Assembly: GCA_031771865.1 (NCBI GenBank)
Contig: JASISA010000019.1
Span: forward strand, 1,240,001-1,304,000
Source: Nothophaeocryptopus gaeumannii
Lineage: Eukaryota; Ascomycota; Dothideomycetes; Mycosphaerellales; Mycosphaerellaceae
Reading direction: 5' to 3'
Length of the DNA: 64,000 nt
Positions 10,616-21,244 of the stretch are shown here, one piece after another. The position numbers were made by a program, and so were the translations under genes. The notes under the pieces were generated by a model. That model saw only the letters and a program-made list of their open reading frames with translations, was not told the origin of the DNA and searched no databases. Position 1 is the first letter of the stretch, and every line of letters begins with the position of its first letter.

Positions 10616-11989
10616 GGTTATAAGCCCGGGTTTACTATTATAGTCTAAGAGCCTAGAAGAAGGACTTATAACTATGCGAGCTAGTAGTACTAGCTAGGGT
10701 ACTAAGAAAGAAGGGCTTAAGGACAAGAGCCTTATCTATAGCTTTAAAAGGGATAGACTAGCTCTACTATAGCTATAAAAGGGATAGAGCGAGCCCTAGT
10801 CGAGGGAGTAACTCGTAGCGAATAGAGTCTACTACTTAAGAAGATACGTGTACGAGGTAGTCTAGAGGGAGCTCTAGGCTCCTAGGATATCGGCTAGGGA
10901 CTACACGCTTAGGCTATAGAACCTATCGCCTATATAAAGATTAGATAACCCTATCTATCTACCTAGTTAGGGTATTTAGACCCTTCGTATAGGGAAGACT
11001 ATAGAAAAATATACTAGTTATCGGAGCTAGGTAAAGTCTAACTAGCCTACCTATAGCTAGAATATAGAAGAGAAAGAGCTTAGAAGCTAGTTAGGCGAAT
11101 ATACGTAGAAGCTAGTAAGGACGTAGCTATAGGATCCGTTCCTAGTCTATAATACTTTAGAGACTAAACGGATAAAGCGTATACGAGCCTAGTAGAAGGT
11201 CTTACTAACCTTTTCTAAGAAGAGCTTACGAATATAGAGAATAGTTTATACTAGATACGTTACGTTAGGAGAGGATATTGCAAGGTATAGGTATACCCTT
11301 AGCTAATAACGCTTTAGAGACTATAACTAACCTCTTACTACCTCCGGATTCGCTATACAACCTAGGTTTAAGAGGAGTTATAAACCTACTTAGATCTTCT
11401 CTACGAGATACTACTAGTAGGGCGCAACGCTATACGTATTATAGCTAGGGAAAGAGCTCGATCTAAGAAGAGAGGAATCTTAGCTAGAAGAGGAAGAAAA
11501 GTCCTAGTATTACACTTATTCCTATAGACTTTACCTAGATAGACCTAATAGGAGAAGGATACGATTTATTTCACGGTTAAGAGGAGTTATTCTCTTAATC
11601 TTCTACCTACCGGATATTACCTAATCTTGTGCTATTATTCTACTAAGACTAAAGTTTAGGATACGTATTACCGGTTATAGAATTCTTTATTTCTCTAGCT
11701 AAACTATTAACTAACGAGATACAACTAACGGATTATTAGTCTTTAGAGAAGCATTTAGAGGTACTAACGTAGTATATCTATATCTAATTAACTATATCTC
11801 TATATATTTATTCTTAGAGAAGCTAACTAGAAGTCGATTTAGAGGCTAACCTTTTAGCTAATTATTACGCACGGTATCTCGCTTATTAGGTAACTCGCTT
11901 AATTACGTGGAATAGCTTCTTTAGAGAATGCGTTAATAAGGTAGAGCGAAGTAATAAATTAATTATTAGTAAAGTTCGTGTATTCCAAT

Positions 11990-12215
11990 TAGTGAGATTA
12001 TAACATAAGTTGAACACGATAATAGCTAACCTATTATCGAGGCTAAGTACTTCGAACATTCCCCTTCCTCGTTGCTTGTCCTTAGACGAGCACGAGCTGC
12101 TCGTTACTCGTCGGTTAGTAGGTACGAGTATACTTAGCTACCTACAAGTATGTGGATTCGTGAAACGCTTAACTAATAAACATAAGCGAGGCCTATGCTA
12201 CGCTTATCCGTAACA
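11990..12215. repeat. Less-mutated inserted island, possibly a solo LTR or foldback element
   Basis: Within the RIP-scarred interior, about 226 bp keep many CpA and TpG dinucleotides and more GC, unlike everything around. Read on the minus strand it begins TGTTACGGATAAGCG, a start seen in many fungal LTRs; it contains the imperfect palindrome around gacgagcacgagctgctcg. Flanks ccaat (11985-11989) and ctaat (12216-12220) differ by one transition and may be a decayed target duplication. Boundaries and class are uncertain. Confidence 0.38.
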
Positions 12216-13091
12216 CTAATATAGATAATACTTCTACTAATATTAAGAGGCCCTATCCTATCCTATCGAAGGATAACTTAGAGACTTAGTTTAGGAAGAT
12301 AGTAATCTTTCTAAAAGGAGAAGACCTATACTCTATAATCGAACCGAGACCCGACTAAATTATAATAGTAAAGCCGAACTTTAAGACGATCTACTAGATC
12401 TAGTTATGTATTAGAACGGAGGATAAAGAGCTTGTATTAGAACTAGAGATAGTAAAGGCTATTTAGGAAGAGCTAAAGAAGAAGTATAAGGATAATAAGG
12501 TATTAGGAAGGAAACTAGTATAGTAGTTCTTTACTTTTACGATAAATAAGGATATGTTAATAAGCTAAGCTTAGTTAAGCTTAATTGCTTTAGGTAAAAG
12601 GATAAAAGAGGTAGAGCTAGCTATAGCCGAAGTAGTTAAACCTAAGAATAGAGTCTAGGTTCTACTTAGTACTCTTCTAGATTAATAGTCGTCTACACGA
12701 GACGCTATTAATACCTAACCTTATCTATCGCCTAATAGTATTATCTCTATCCTTAAGGAGAAGGAAGTAAGTATATTTACTCGTTCTACTACTTAAGGAG
12801 AGTTAGGACCTTCGGCATTTTTAGTAAAGACCGATCGAAAGCTATAGAGGAGAACCGATAACTCGAAGCTTTTTAAGCCTTCGGAATATACGTTATGTTA
12901 AGAGAGGGGATATACGTTAGTAAGTTATTAGTTCCTAGAGCTAGCTAGGATAATAGTTAAATACTTTAGGGATTCGGGCGCTAACTTAAAGGCCCTTATT
13001 AAGGCATATACTTCGGTTAAGGAGGATAGTAATCTTAAAGAAGTAGACTAGGTTATAAGGGTTATTAATTAGGGTAGTCCGTTAAGAGGAG

Positions 13092-13286
13092 TATTAAGAA
13101 TTAGTATCTTAGAGTACTAAGTAGACGGTTAGCCTAATTGTACCTAAGGTAAGCGTACTTCTTAGCGTAGGGATTTGTACTTCTAGCTTTAGTTTTAGAT
13201 AGTTTTCTCCTTATCGATTCCGTCGTAGATAGGTCGGTCCCTTAGTTTCCCCTATTATATACCTCGCGAGACGTTAATACTCAATA
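13092..13286 (+). repeat. 3' LTR (195 bp)
   Basis: Second copy of the 10421-10615 repeat, preceded directly by the polypurine tract and followed by CTTAT. Confidence 0.9.
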
Positions 13287-13291
13287 CTTAT
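13287..13291. repeat. Target-site duplication, right copy (CTTAT)
   Basis: Exact match to 10416-10420. Confidence 0.88.
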
Positions 13292-13410
13292 CCTATATTA
13301 AGGATAGTAGTAAAACTAATAGAGTAATTTTTTTACGTAGGGATACTTGAATACTTAAGCTAAGATTATAATACGTTATTCCTACGAAGGGATAGGCTCG
13401 AGATAGTGTA

Positions 13411-15488
13411 ATACTAGGTTTGTCTACCAAAGCTATGGAAGCATAAAGATACGATGACAGCTCGTACTTATTAAGCTCACAAAGGGGGACTTCGAAGGCA
13501 AATACGCTCAAAGGACCATTCGAGGTCATGCTGTACTCTCCGAAAAGGCGACAAAGCAATGCGATCCGGCGAGCTGACCATTATGGCTTCGCAAACGGGG
13601 ATCCGTGGCAGGAGGCATTAAGGTTGGAAGCAGCAGCCAGCAAGCCGACGGACATCGAGAGGTTGGACTCTTCTTATCCCAGGAATGGAGCTTCAGACCT
13701 CGTGGCGCAAGAGATGATGGAAAGCTTCGCATATGCTTCAGATAAGCACAAAAGTCGAGAATGCGTGGGAAGTACGATGGCCGGTTAAAATGAAGATCCG
13801 GGTAAGATGCGTGCATTTTTCGGCCCGAAGTACCCTGCGGACAGTCACTTCGACTTCGAGACTTCGATGCTGCGCTCTTCTCCCTTCTGAGTCTCTCTTC
13901 ATCAAGAAGACATTAATGCCAACACTCATCAGCAGGAGCACTTCAGGCAGTCTCGATGTCTCCGAGTCCCCGCTGCGTCTGAAGTGCCTGTCTCGCGTCT
14001 ACAAACTCCGGTCAGAAGCGACGCCCCCCTCAGGGTATTGTGCAAGCAGCTTGAGTCTAAATTGCCGTATGGGATCTGTGGACCTGGGCCTCTTTTGACT
14101 CTTCAAGGATACTGGGGGAGCGTCTACCAGTATTGGAAGGTGTACGGACCGATACCGTGGCCTTGCTCGCTCTCCAATTATGGCATGTCCTCTGGACGTT
14201 CGATCCGGTAGTTGAGATGGATCAACATTCAGCTCCGGGGTCGGCACTTTTTGCTACCTCTAGAAGGCCTGGCGCTCGCCGAAGCTCCAATATTCAGAAC
14301 ATCCTACCCTGTGCTGGAAGGACCTAGCCATCGAGGACGCGAGAAGAAAGCACGTGGGGCCGCGAAATGCTGGCTTTGCTCGCTGTCAACTTCCTGTCTG
14401 ACAAAGTTCTACGCGTACGCGTTGTGGAGGTCATATCTCGTTCAACACTTATTCAACTTTCGCAAAATCCAAAGTGAGGCTTTGACCCGAACACGCTCCG
14501 CTCGCTAAGGAACATTGATAGCATGCTGGCAACTTTAAAGCCATCGAACCGTTTCGGTAGCTTGTCATCGGCCACCAGCGGACAAGGGCAGAAGACATGT
14601 CGTGGTCACCTTGTGCGCCGTCTTCACCGTTTGACGAGGAGCCGTGGTTGTGTCAACGGTGAGCCGATCGATGGTTGCGGCAGCATTGCAATACCGCAGT
14701 CCTCAGCATTCAACACACATTTAATTGTTCCAGGATCTCTAGAATTCGCTTCGTGCACCGCAAGGTCCTGCAAACATTTCACTTTGTTCGTCTGATCCTG
14801 ACGAGGGCTCCGCCAATACTCTCGCTTCGATCGCAGACTTCTTTCGCGAGAATGTCTCACCTGAAAAAGCCTCGCGGGAATGGCGCAATGGGTGCGTAAA
14901 TTCATATTAAATTTGAGCATTCACAAAATGCCTGTGAAGCACCGGTACTCAGAGTCGAGGCAATCTGTCGATTCCCTGGCATATCTGGCACCTTCTAACT
15001 ATACTGAGTCAGTTTCGGAGCCTATCGCGCAAGTCTCTTCTTGCTCCGGTTCAACTCTGACAGCTGCACGCTGCGCCGTTGGGCGTTTTATGCGAACCAT
15101 ACCTGCGTCTGCGCGAAGATCGTGGTTGACGTGGTGGTTCGTCTCAGCCTAATATTTATCAGCACTGAGCTCAGCCATTGGGATTTACTAGATTGAGACA
15201 ATATGTCACTAGGCTCAAAAAGACTCTGCGGATACTCCAATACAAATCACATGTATGAGATCGCGTTATGCGATGCCTGGGCGAAGCAAGAAATATGAGA
15301 GGTCCGCTCGCTTGGTCGCCTTTTCAACCTCACGACCTGCTTTGAGACTGCGAGCAACACGGCGCTGGCAGGATAATCATATTTATCAATGAAGACCAGG
15401 AAAGGTATGTCTTGATTTGACTCGCATCATCTCCTTCCTGGCGCTCGCTCACCATCAATCTAAAGCTCCCAGACCGCGGCCTTTAGCG
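13411..15488. other. Gene-poor stretch with fragmentary frames
   Basis: Composition is normal (not RIP-like), yet no frame over about 120 codons exists and none resembles a family I know. Isolated coding-like pieces occur, for example MLALLAVNFLSDKVLRVRVV near 14370 and LASIADFFRENVSPEKASRE near 14830, so this may hold decayed genes. Two tandem ACGCGT hexamers sit at 14411-14422. No feature can be supported. Confidence 0.35.
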
Positions 15489-15950
15489 ATGAGACCGTCT
15501 GTCGATAATGGCTTCATGTCTCCGATTCGCAGAGACTCTCTGAGTCCATATCGACCATCACTTCGCAATCCGGAACCAATAAGAGAAACACAGCAATTAA
15601 GTGACTTGGAGCACACCAGCGTCTCCCTCTTTGACAAAGTCCAGAGCCGCTTTCGGGCTGGCATCTCCACACTGGAAAATCTTCTCCGATACTTGGAACA
15701 CTCCGGAACGCAAGAGTGCGAAGGGTGTAAACAAGGTATCGTTTCGCTCCTAGACAACTTGATCAAGATGGCGCGATGGCTGGTTGCACATCTCGAGGAG
15801 AAATCGTCGACTTGTACTGGAGATACAACTTGGGCTAGAGTTGCCATAGTGAGTCTAAGAGTTGACTTACATCAATATTCGTGGGGTGTTTCGAGGATGT
15901 CGATGTTGGTGGAAAGTAGAATTGTGAAGAACGAGCAGCGATGCATATAA
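15489..15950 (+). CDS. Hypothetical protein
   Basis: The first ATG of a 177-codon frame is at 15489 (MRPSVDNGFMSPIRRDSLSP). The middle part LFDKVQSRFRAGISTLENLL and the cysteine pair CEGC are coding-like, and I do not recognise the family. A good donor GTGAGT at 15849 suggests the frame is spliced. A second coding-like frame (DAYNKDEASWALAFEEYRDC, to a stop at 16075-16077) probably is the next exon, but no acceptor I tried joins the two in phase. Treat the 3' end as unresolved. Confidence 0.4.
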   Translation: MRPSVDNGFMSPIRRDSLSPYRPSLRNPEPIRETQQLSDLEHTSVSLFDKVQSRFRAGISTLENLLRYLEHSGTQECEGCKQGIVSLLDNLIKMARWLVAHLEEKSSTCTGDTTWARVAIVSLRVDLHQYSWGVSRMSMLVESRIVKNEQRCI

Positions 15951-16326
15951 CAAGGACGAAGCATCGTGGGCGCTGGCGTTTGAAGAATATCGGGATTGTG
16001 ATTACGATCTTAATGTACAATGCACAGTGGCGTTCCAGAATGTGATGCATATGGTACGCAAGCTAATGGAGCAGTAGCACGGCGTTTGGGAGAAGTGTAG
16101 GAGCGAGGATCGCTGATATATGAAAAGACTTGCAACATGACCGGAGACTCCGTATAATGGCGACGTACGAGTGTTTATCTACGAAAGTCATCAGAGTATC
16201 TGATTCACAGCGCCTCGATCCCCATGCAAGGGACACGACTCGATCTACTTGAAATACGAAGATTAGCAGAACAGGAGGAGCAAAACAACACGCCGGAATG
16301 GTCATATTCTCATGGTATACTGATGC

Positions 16327-17043
16327 TCACCCTCCAAGCAGACTACTAATCACGTCTAACACCCCCTCAGCTTCCTTCTCCTCCTTCCCATCCTTCCTCG
16401 CCTTCTCCGCCATCGCAACACCAGTAGCTAGCACCTCCTCAAACTCCGCATGACTCAAATTCGGCGTCTCGATCACAAGACACCCATCCTCCAGTCTCGC
16501 AATTAGAGGCCCATCTTTCTTCTTCCCAACTCTCAACTCCCCATTCCTCCCACCCCCCATCTTCCATATCCATTTCTCCCCTTCCCCAAGCAACGACGTC
16601 GTCACGGCTGCTCGATTGGCTGGTTGGTATTCCCATTTCTTGGAGAGTGATAATTCGGAATTCTTCAACTTGGTCGTAGTGTTGCTGCTGCCGATTGTTA
16701 CATCGATGTCGGAGCTTGACATGGAGTTGAATCTAATCGTTCCGAGGAGGGTGTTGTCGGGTCTAGTGAGGGTGAGGAGGTTTTTGGAGGAGAGGGTTGA
16801 TGTTGATGAGTGGGAGAGGCTGCAGAGGGGTTGGTCGGTGGTGAGGTTGTGGACTGAGGATTTGGTTATGCGGAACCAGGGGCGGGGTGCTGGAGGAGCG
16901 CCGTTAGGTGGCGGCCATTGAGGAGTTGAGTATGGTATATGCGGTGGCCATGGAGTCTGCGGATGTTGCTGCCACGGCTGGTCTGGCGCTTGCCCGGACG
17001 GATTCTGTGCTGGTGCTTGGTTGTGTCTGTCCCAGGGAAACAT
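16327..17043 (-). CDS. Hypothetical protein with Pro-rich N-terminus and tubby-C-like beta domain
   Basis: A single exon from ATG 17043 (MFPWDRHNQAPAQNPSGQAP), 238 aa. The first 50 residues are Pro/Gln-rich. Residues about 60-200 alternate short beta-like segments (FRITKSSVHNLTTDQPLCSL, LLTLTRPDNTLLGTIRFN, KWIWKMGGGRNGELRVGKKK) as in the tubby-C-like/DUF6593 fungal proteins; this assignment is from pattern only. The C-terminus is an alpha-helical basic/acidic stretch ending LDVISSLLGG. No catalytic residues are visible. It is divergent from the NTF2-like gene at 17666. Confidence 0.6.
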   Translation of the reverse strand: MFPWDRHNQAPAQNPSGQAPDQPWQQHPQTPWPPHIPYSTPQWPPPNGAPPAPRPWFRITKSSVHNLTTDQPLCSLSHSSTSTLSSKNLLTLTRPDNTLLGTIRFNSMSSSDIDVTIGSSNTTTKLKNSELSLSKKWEYQPANRAAVTTSLLGEGEKWIWKMGGGRNGELRVGKKKDGPLIARLEDGCLVIETPNLSHAEFEEVLATGVAMAEKARKDGKEEKEAEGVLDVISSLLGG

Positions 17044-17665
17044 TGTGAAGTTGAGGGCACTCAATCACTCTCACAAGCAAGAGCTCTCATGGCCATATAT
17101 ACTACCTGGCGGATGGCACTGCCATGTTCCATTGAGCTGAAGTCTGAAGATCATAGGAAAGTCGTGCAGTTGCACCAACATACGAAAACGAATTCGTGAA
17201 GTTCGCTTGTGGAAACAACCAATCTGATTGCGCCCCAAAGTCAATCTTTCGCTCCACATGAACTTGCAGGGCGGCAGAGAACCCGATTTCAACTCAGCCC
17301 ATGTTCATTCCCAAACATGCGGTGCATATCACCAAAGAGCTCCAAACGCGAGTACGAGCTAGGTGCCGATCAGTTTGCTCAGCCTTACTCCTTCAACAGT
17401 ACCATCACGGGGTGCTCCGCGAGTCCGCTAAGTCATCCTAAAGTTACGGACCTGCCGAAGACTGAACTTGGAAACAAATAACCATGAAACATCAGCCCTG
17501 GCAACGTCTAATCAGCACGTGATGCTTTGTATAAGGAGCCATTGATGTAGCACAAGCGCTTAAAGTCGGCGACGGCTTTCGTGGAGTCTTCCGAGCGCCT
17601 TTCGCGTATCTTGCGTCCTCTAGAGGTATCAGGACACCTTTCAATGTTCGCCTTCTGATGCTGTG
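17044..17665. other. Intergenic divergent promoter region
   Basis: About 620 bp between two divergent start codons. No TATA box or repeat stands out and no gene is supported. Confidence 0.4.
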
Positions 17666-18217
17666 ATGGCGACAGAGAGTCCATCTGAAGAGAATGATAT
17701 TCCGCGCAATATGAGTGCGAGCTCCTCCGACCACGACGTCGAAACCCTACGTCGCACGCCCTTTGGCTCGCCTAAGAGGGGGGTCACGATTCCCAAATCC
17801 AACTTCAAGGCTGCCGCGATAGCCTTCCTCGAATCCAAGATGCATGTCTTCGCCGGAGCAATCAATTGCCGGGACTTCTGCCCCTCCTCCCCATCCTGGG
17901 CGCACATGTCCCCGGAATTCGTCGCCGACGCAGACAGCTACCTGGACGAGCCGAAGAAACTCGACAAAGCCGAGCTCCTGAGAATGTTGAGTTTCATGAC
18001 GGAGAAGAGGCCGGAGTATGCTGTAAGGATTGTGGATATGATTACGGCGGTAAATGTGAAGGAAGGGCATGCAACTGTGCATGCAAATGTGGAGAGTGAG
18101 GGCGTGCCAAAGGGGGTTGTGAAGCATAGTGTTGCGGTTGTGGAGTGGAAGTGTAGGGAGGGGAGGTGGATGGTGGATGGACATCATAGTTTGGAGGGAT
18201 TTTCGGGGTGTGAATGA
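17666..18217 (+). CDS. NTF2/SnoaL-like domain protein
   Basis: Single exon, 183 aa, ATG at 17666 (MATESPSEENDIPRNMSASS). The segment from FKAAAIAFLESKMHVFAGAI through ELLRMLSFMTEKRPEYAVRI to AVVEWKCREGRWMVDGHHSL has the order of an NTF2-like cone: two helices, then HATVHANVESEGVPKGVVKH, then a strand with WKCREGRWMVDGHHS. Such small proteins range from enzymes (SnoaL-type cyclases, dehydratases) to binding proteins; no active-site signature decides. Codon third positions change from GC-rich to G/T-rich after about 18000 without breaking the frame. Confidence 0.55.
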   Translation: MATESPSEENDIPRNMSASSSDHDVETLRRTPFGSPKRGVTIPKSNFKAAAIAFLESKMHVFAGAINCRDFCPSSPSWAHMSPEFVADADSYLDEPKKLDKAELLRMLSFMTEKRPEYAVRIVDMITAVNVKEGHATVHANVESEGVPKGVVKHSVAVVEWKCREGRWMVDGHHSLEGFSGCE

Positions 18218-18879
18218 GGGACGGAGTGGAGGAGAAGGACTGGTTCTGTATTGCGCTGGGATCGATGGCAAGAGCTGGGTAGCGTTTTTGGTATTACAGA
18301 ATGCGGGTCGGACTCATACTGCGATCTATCTACAGTCCCTGAGAAGGCACGAGTGAGGTGAGGTCGAAGAAGTGAATAGAAAGTGAGGCACGAGTGAGCC
18401 AAGGTGTGGACAACAAAATGGTAAACGCCAAGGTTTACTCTTTTCGCTCTCTGCGCCTCACTTAGCCTTCTTCGTTTACAAACAATACTCCTAGATAGAA
18501 CGGAAGCCAAAGAATTGTGTGACCCGGTTTTCTATCTGCAAAAGCCGAGTCTTTGGATGTGTTAGGCGGATGTTGTTGCAAAGTTGATTTACCCTTTTGC
18601 TGTCCGGCGGTAGTGAGCGTCCACTTGCATTCAATCAAATTCGAGGACATTTTAGGTAAGCGCGGCTCCGCCGAAACGGAAGGTTTAGCGTGTGCACCAT
18701 CCCAGATCTTGCTTTAGCTTAGCGGTTGAACAAACCCAGATCTGGTCAGGATCACAGCATTTCTTGCAACAACACCACAGCAGACCTTTAGCAGGCTGGT
18801 TCGGCAGTGAGGGCAGCGGCGTATTTCACAGCATCAACAAAGGCCTAACACTCAATCCAATATCCAACAGCCAACAACC
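18218..18879. other. Intergenic, nothing recognised
   Basis: About 660 bp between the NTF2-like gene and the sterol isomerase gene. No frame shows family resemblance; presumably the sterol isomerase promoter. Confidence 0.4.
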
Positions 18880-19665
18880 ATGGCAGAAACGGTCCTCAAG
18901 ATGGCCGTCGACAACGCGACAAGAGGCATAGCAACCGAAGCAACGAACCCCTACTATCCAGTCGGCTCGTACATCGCAGGCTACGCAGCGAACGAATGGA
19001 GCGTACCAGCCCTCCTTGGCATCTTCTTCGGCACCTGCAGCATACTCTTCACAGCAACATACCTCTTCGTGAAACGGATCCAGCCAACCTTGACCGGAAG
19101 TGAGCTCATCACCATCATGTGGTTCGTGCTTTCCGGTGCCATTCATCTCTTCTTCGAAGGCTACTATGCTGCCAACTTTGCGACTCTGGGTGCGAAGCAG
19201 ACTCTGATCGGGCAGATGTGGAAGGAGTATGCTTTTTCGGATTCGAGGTATCTTACGAAGAACAGCTTTGTGCTGTGCATGGAGACTGTGACGGCTGTCT
19301 TCTGGGGACCTGGGTGTTTGCTTGTTGCAGCTCTTGTTGTGAAGAGGCACCCCCTGCGGTATCCGTTGCAGATGATTGTGTCGATGGGACAATTCTACGG
19401 GGATGCGTTGTACTACGCGACTTGCTACTTCGACCATGTGGTCAACGGGATCTCTTACTCCAGACCGGAGGCATTCTACTTCTGGTTTTACTTTGTTCTG
19501 ATGAACTTCTTCTGGATTGTGATACCAGGATGTAAGATGGTCGACATCCAGACTGAGATAAAAGTGCTGACATTCCGAGCAGATCTCATATATCAGAGTG
19601 CGACAAAGACAGCAGCTGCGATAGCAACGGTCAACAATCTTGAAGCTTCGAAGAAGTCGAAGTAA
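18880..19665 (+). CDS. EBP-type sterol delta8-delta7 isomerase (EXPERA domain)
   Basis: Single exon, 261 aa, with several membrane spans (ALLGIFFGTCSILFTATYLF, ITIMWFVLSGAIHLFFEGYY, FVLCMETVTAVFWGPGCLLV, FYFWFYFVLMNFFWIVIPG). Emopamil-binding-protein isomerases move the sterol B-ring double bond from C8(9) to C7 in the ER. All residues I associate with human EBP catalysis are present at equivalent spots: H89 and E93 in HLFFEGYY, E135 and T138 in CMETVT, N209 and W212 in MNFFW, and the signature KEY..SDSRY at 116-124. Ergosterol synthesis in fungi normally uses the unrelated ERG2 isomerase, so this is probably a second isomerase or an enzyme acting on another sterol/terpenoid. Confidence 0.9.
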   Translation: MAETVLKMAVDNATRGIATEATNPYYPVGSYIAGYAANEWSVPALLGIFFGTCSILFTATYLFVKRIQPTLTGSELITIMWFVLSGAIHLFFEGYYAANFATLGAKQTLIGQMWKEYAFSDSRYLTKNSFVLCMETVTAVFWGPGCLLVAALVVKRHPLRYPLQMIVSMGQFYGDALYYATCYFDHVVNGISYSRPEAFYFWFYFVLMNFFWIVIPGCKMVDIQTEIKVLTFRADLIYQSATKTAAAIATVNNLEASKKSK

Positions 19666-20036
19666 GGAGTACTCGATTAAGAGTATTTTGAGATATTCTG
19701 CACTCCAGCGATGAGCATGATTCCAGCCACGGGGACTGAATGACTTCAAAGTCAGAATTGCATACGACGGCGATTAACAGTATTAATGAATAATTAATGT
19801 GCCAAACCCTGCTGAAGCATTCGACTAGCATATGTACTGCTGCCAAAAGCATATCTGTCTCATGTTTTTAGAACCATGCATGTGAATGCTTGGAAGCTTA
19901 GTGGCCTGAGGCATGGTAACAACAGCGGCTTCTCGAATGTTTACCTCAAATGTCCTGCGCGTCTCCCACTTCACCATCCCTCCATGAGCGCGTTCACACC
20001 TGTCTCTACGCGAGAGCACCATATCCAGTCGTGACT
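19666..20036. other. Intergenic
   Basis: 3' region of the EBP-type gene and promoter of MIS12; no further feature seen. Confidence 0.4.
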
Positions 20037-21005
20037 ATGGCGTCTATGAAGCAGACCACGTCCGCGCTGCTGACGGAGCACTTCCGCTACACGCCGCTCA
20101 CGCTCCTCGACGACATCATCAACACTGTCAACGAGCTCGTCTTCCGTGTCCTGAACGCCATCGAGGAAGGGTTTGGCACGCAAACACCGGGGCAATTAGG
20201 CTTTCAACTTGACCAGGAGACCGCCGCGTCCTTGCCTACCGATGCGGCCAGAACAGATGCGCTCGCCGAGATGAAGCAGAATGAAATTGACAACGGCATC
20301 GTCCAGCTGGAAAGCCTGCTAAACGCGACCGTGGACAAGGACTTCGACAAATTCGAGATCTACACGCTGCGAAACATTCTGGCTGTCGGCCACGCAGAAG
20401 AAAATCTGGCGAACTGGGTGCGCCTGGATCATTACAAGGGATTGGATGTTGCGGACGCGGAGAACACGCCAACACCTGAGCAGGTTCAGCTGCAGCGACG
20501 GAAGCTGCATGAAACAGCAAAGCTCAATACGATGCTCAAGGCAGAAGAGGCGAAGAATAATGCCATTCTGAAACAGCTGGGCGCTCTCATAGGCGCGGAG
20601 CAAACGCAGAGTGTAGACGAGAGCGAGGCACCCTTGGCGTTCCTGTATGCTGCTGCGCAATCTGGACAGGCGCCGAGGCTTGCACAGGATACACAAGACG
20701 CGCTTCGCCAGGTCGCACCGATGCAGCAACTACTCGCACAACTGAAGGATGCGATGCAGACCATACCCAATGCGCGACAATCCAGGTACGACGAGGAAGA
20801 TACCGCAGAGGGTCGGAGGAGGCGATACTTGGAGAACCAAAGCCGAAGAGCCTTAGAACGGAATGGTATTGATCCAGATTCTTCTGCGGGCTCATCACTG
20901 GCTGCAGGCAGACGGATCGGTCGTGACGAGCTCGAAGGCATAGAGTCTATGGTGCAAGCGCTTGGCAGCGCTGAAGCACAAACGTCTCAAAAGAGAAAGT
21001 CATGA
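20037..21005 (+). CDS. MIS12: Kinetochore subunit Mis12/Mtw1
   Basis: Single exon, 322 aa, ATG at 20037 (MASMKQTTSALLTEHFRYTP). The start LLTEHFRYTPLTLLDDIINT followed by VNELVFRVLNAIEEG is the conserved N-terminal helix of Mis12/Mtw1, which with Nnf1, Dsn1 and Nsl1 links CENP-C/CENP-A nucleosomes to the Ndc80 complex. It continues with a four-helix segment (QNEIDNGIVQLESLLNATVD, NWVRLDHYKGLDV) and coiled-coil (LHETAKLNTMLKAEEAKNNA). The C-terminus (about 260-322) is basic and low-complexity. Frame open upstream to 19950 lacks another ATG. Confidence 0.9.
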   Translation: MASMKQTTSALLTEHFRYTPLTLLDDIINTVNELVFRVLNAIEEGFGTQTPGQLGFQLDQETAASLPTDAARTDALAEMKQNEIDNGIVQLESLLNATVDKDFDKFEIYTLRNILAVGHAEENLANWVRLDHYKGLDVADAENTPTPEQVQLQRRKLHETAKLNTMLKAEEAKNNAILKQLGALIGAEQTQSVDESEAPLAFLYAAAQSGQAPRLAQDTQDALRQVAPMQQLLAQLKDAMQTIPNARQSRYDEEDTAEGRRRRYLENQSRRALERNGIDPDSSAGSSLAAGRRIGRDELEGIESMVQALGSAEAQTSQKRKS

Positions 21006-21244
21006 AACAGCAAGTATTGCAAGTGCCTAATTGCTAAGCGCACACTTGGACGTGAATGACTAAGTGCTACAGCAGCTGAAAAGACCATTTCTCAGCTCGG
21101 CCGCATGTCCCGATACCACAAGCGCCGCGCTCACGCGTTATAACACGCTTCCTCTGCTGCATCGAAAGCGAGCCAAGGAATATTCCTCCGCCGCCTTGAC
21201 TTGATCAAGTTCTGCCGACTACACGTCTCCAAAGCATTCGTATC

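Larger units (their letters stand above)
10421..13286 (+). mobile_element. Complete but dead LTR retrotransposon, RIP-inactivated, 2866 bp
   Basis: Two direct 195-bp LTRs flank a 2476-bp interior, with a perfect 5-bp target duplication outside. Each LTR starts TATTAAG and ends CTTAATA (left) or CTCAATA (right); TG..CA ends turned into TA..TA is expected from RIP. Just inside the left LTR is a primer-binding-site-like ggttataagcccgggtttac (10616-10635). Just before the right LTR is a polypurine tract aagaggag (13084-13091), which sets the + orientation. The interior has no coding frame; fragments are too mutated to assign Ty3 or Ty1 type. The short interior suggests a deleted or non-autonomous element (typical autonomous ones are 5-7 kb). 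Confidence 0.88.
10140..13410. other. RIP-mutated AT-rich island
   Basis: From about 10140 to 13410 the DNA is TA-rich and almost lacks CpA and TpG while CpG persists, with stops in all frames. This is the dinucleotide signature of repeat-induced point mutation, which converts CpA to TpA in duplicated DNA. The island is wider than the LTR element it contains, covering about 280 bp to the left and 120 bp to the right. Normal composition resumes sharply near 13420. No gene is supported here. Confidence 0.85.

Noticed and set aside
12010..12213. 67-codon frame in the RIP island
   Set aside because: Lies in the inserted repeat, has no family resemblance and ends with the element.
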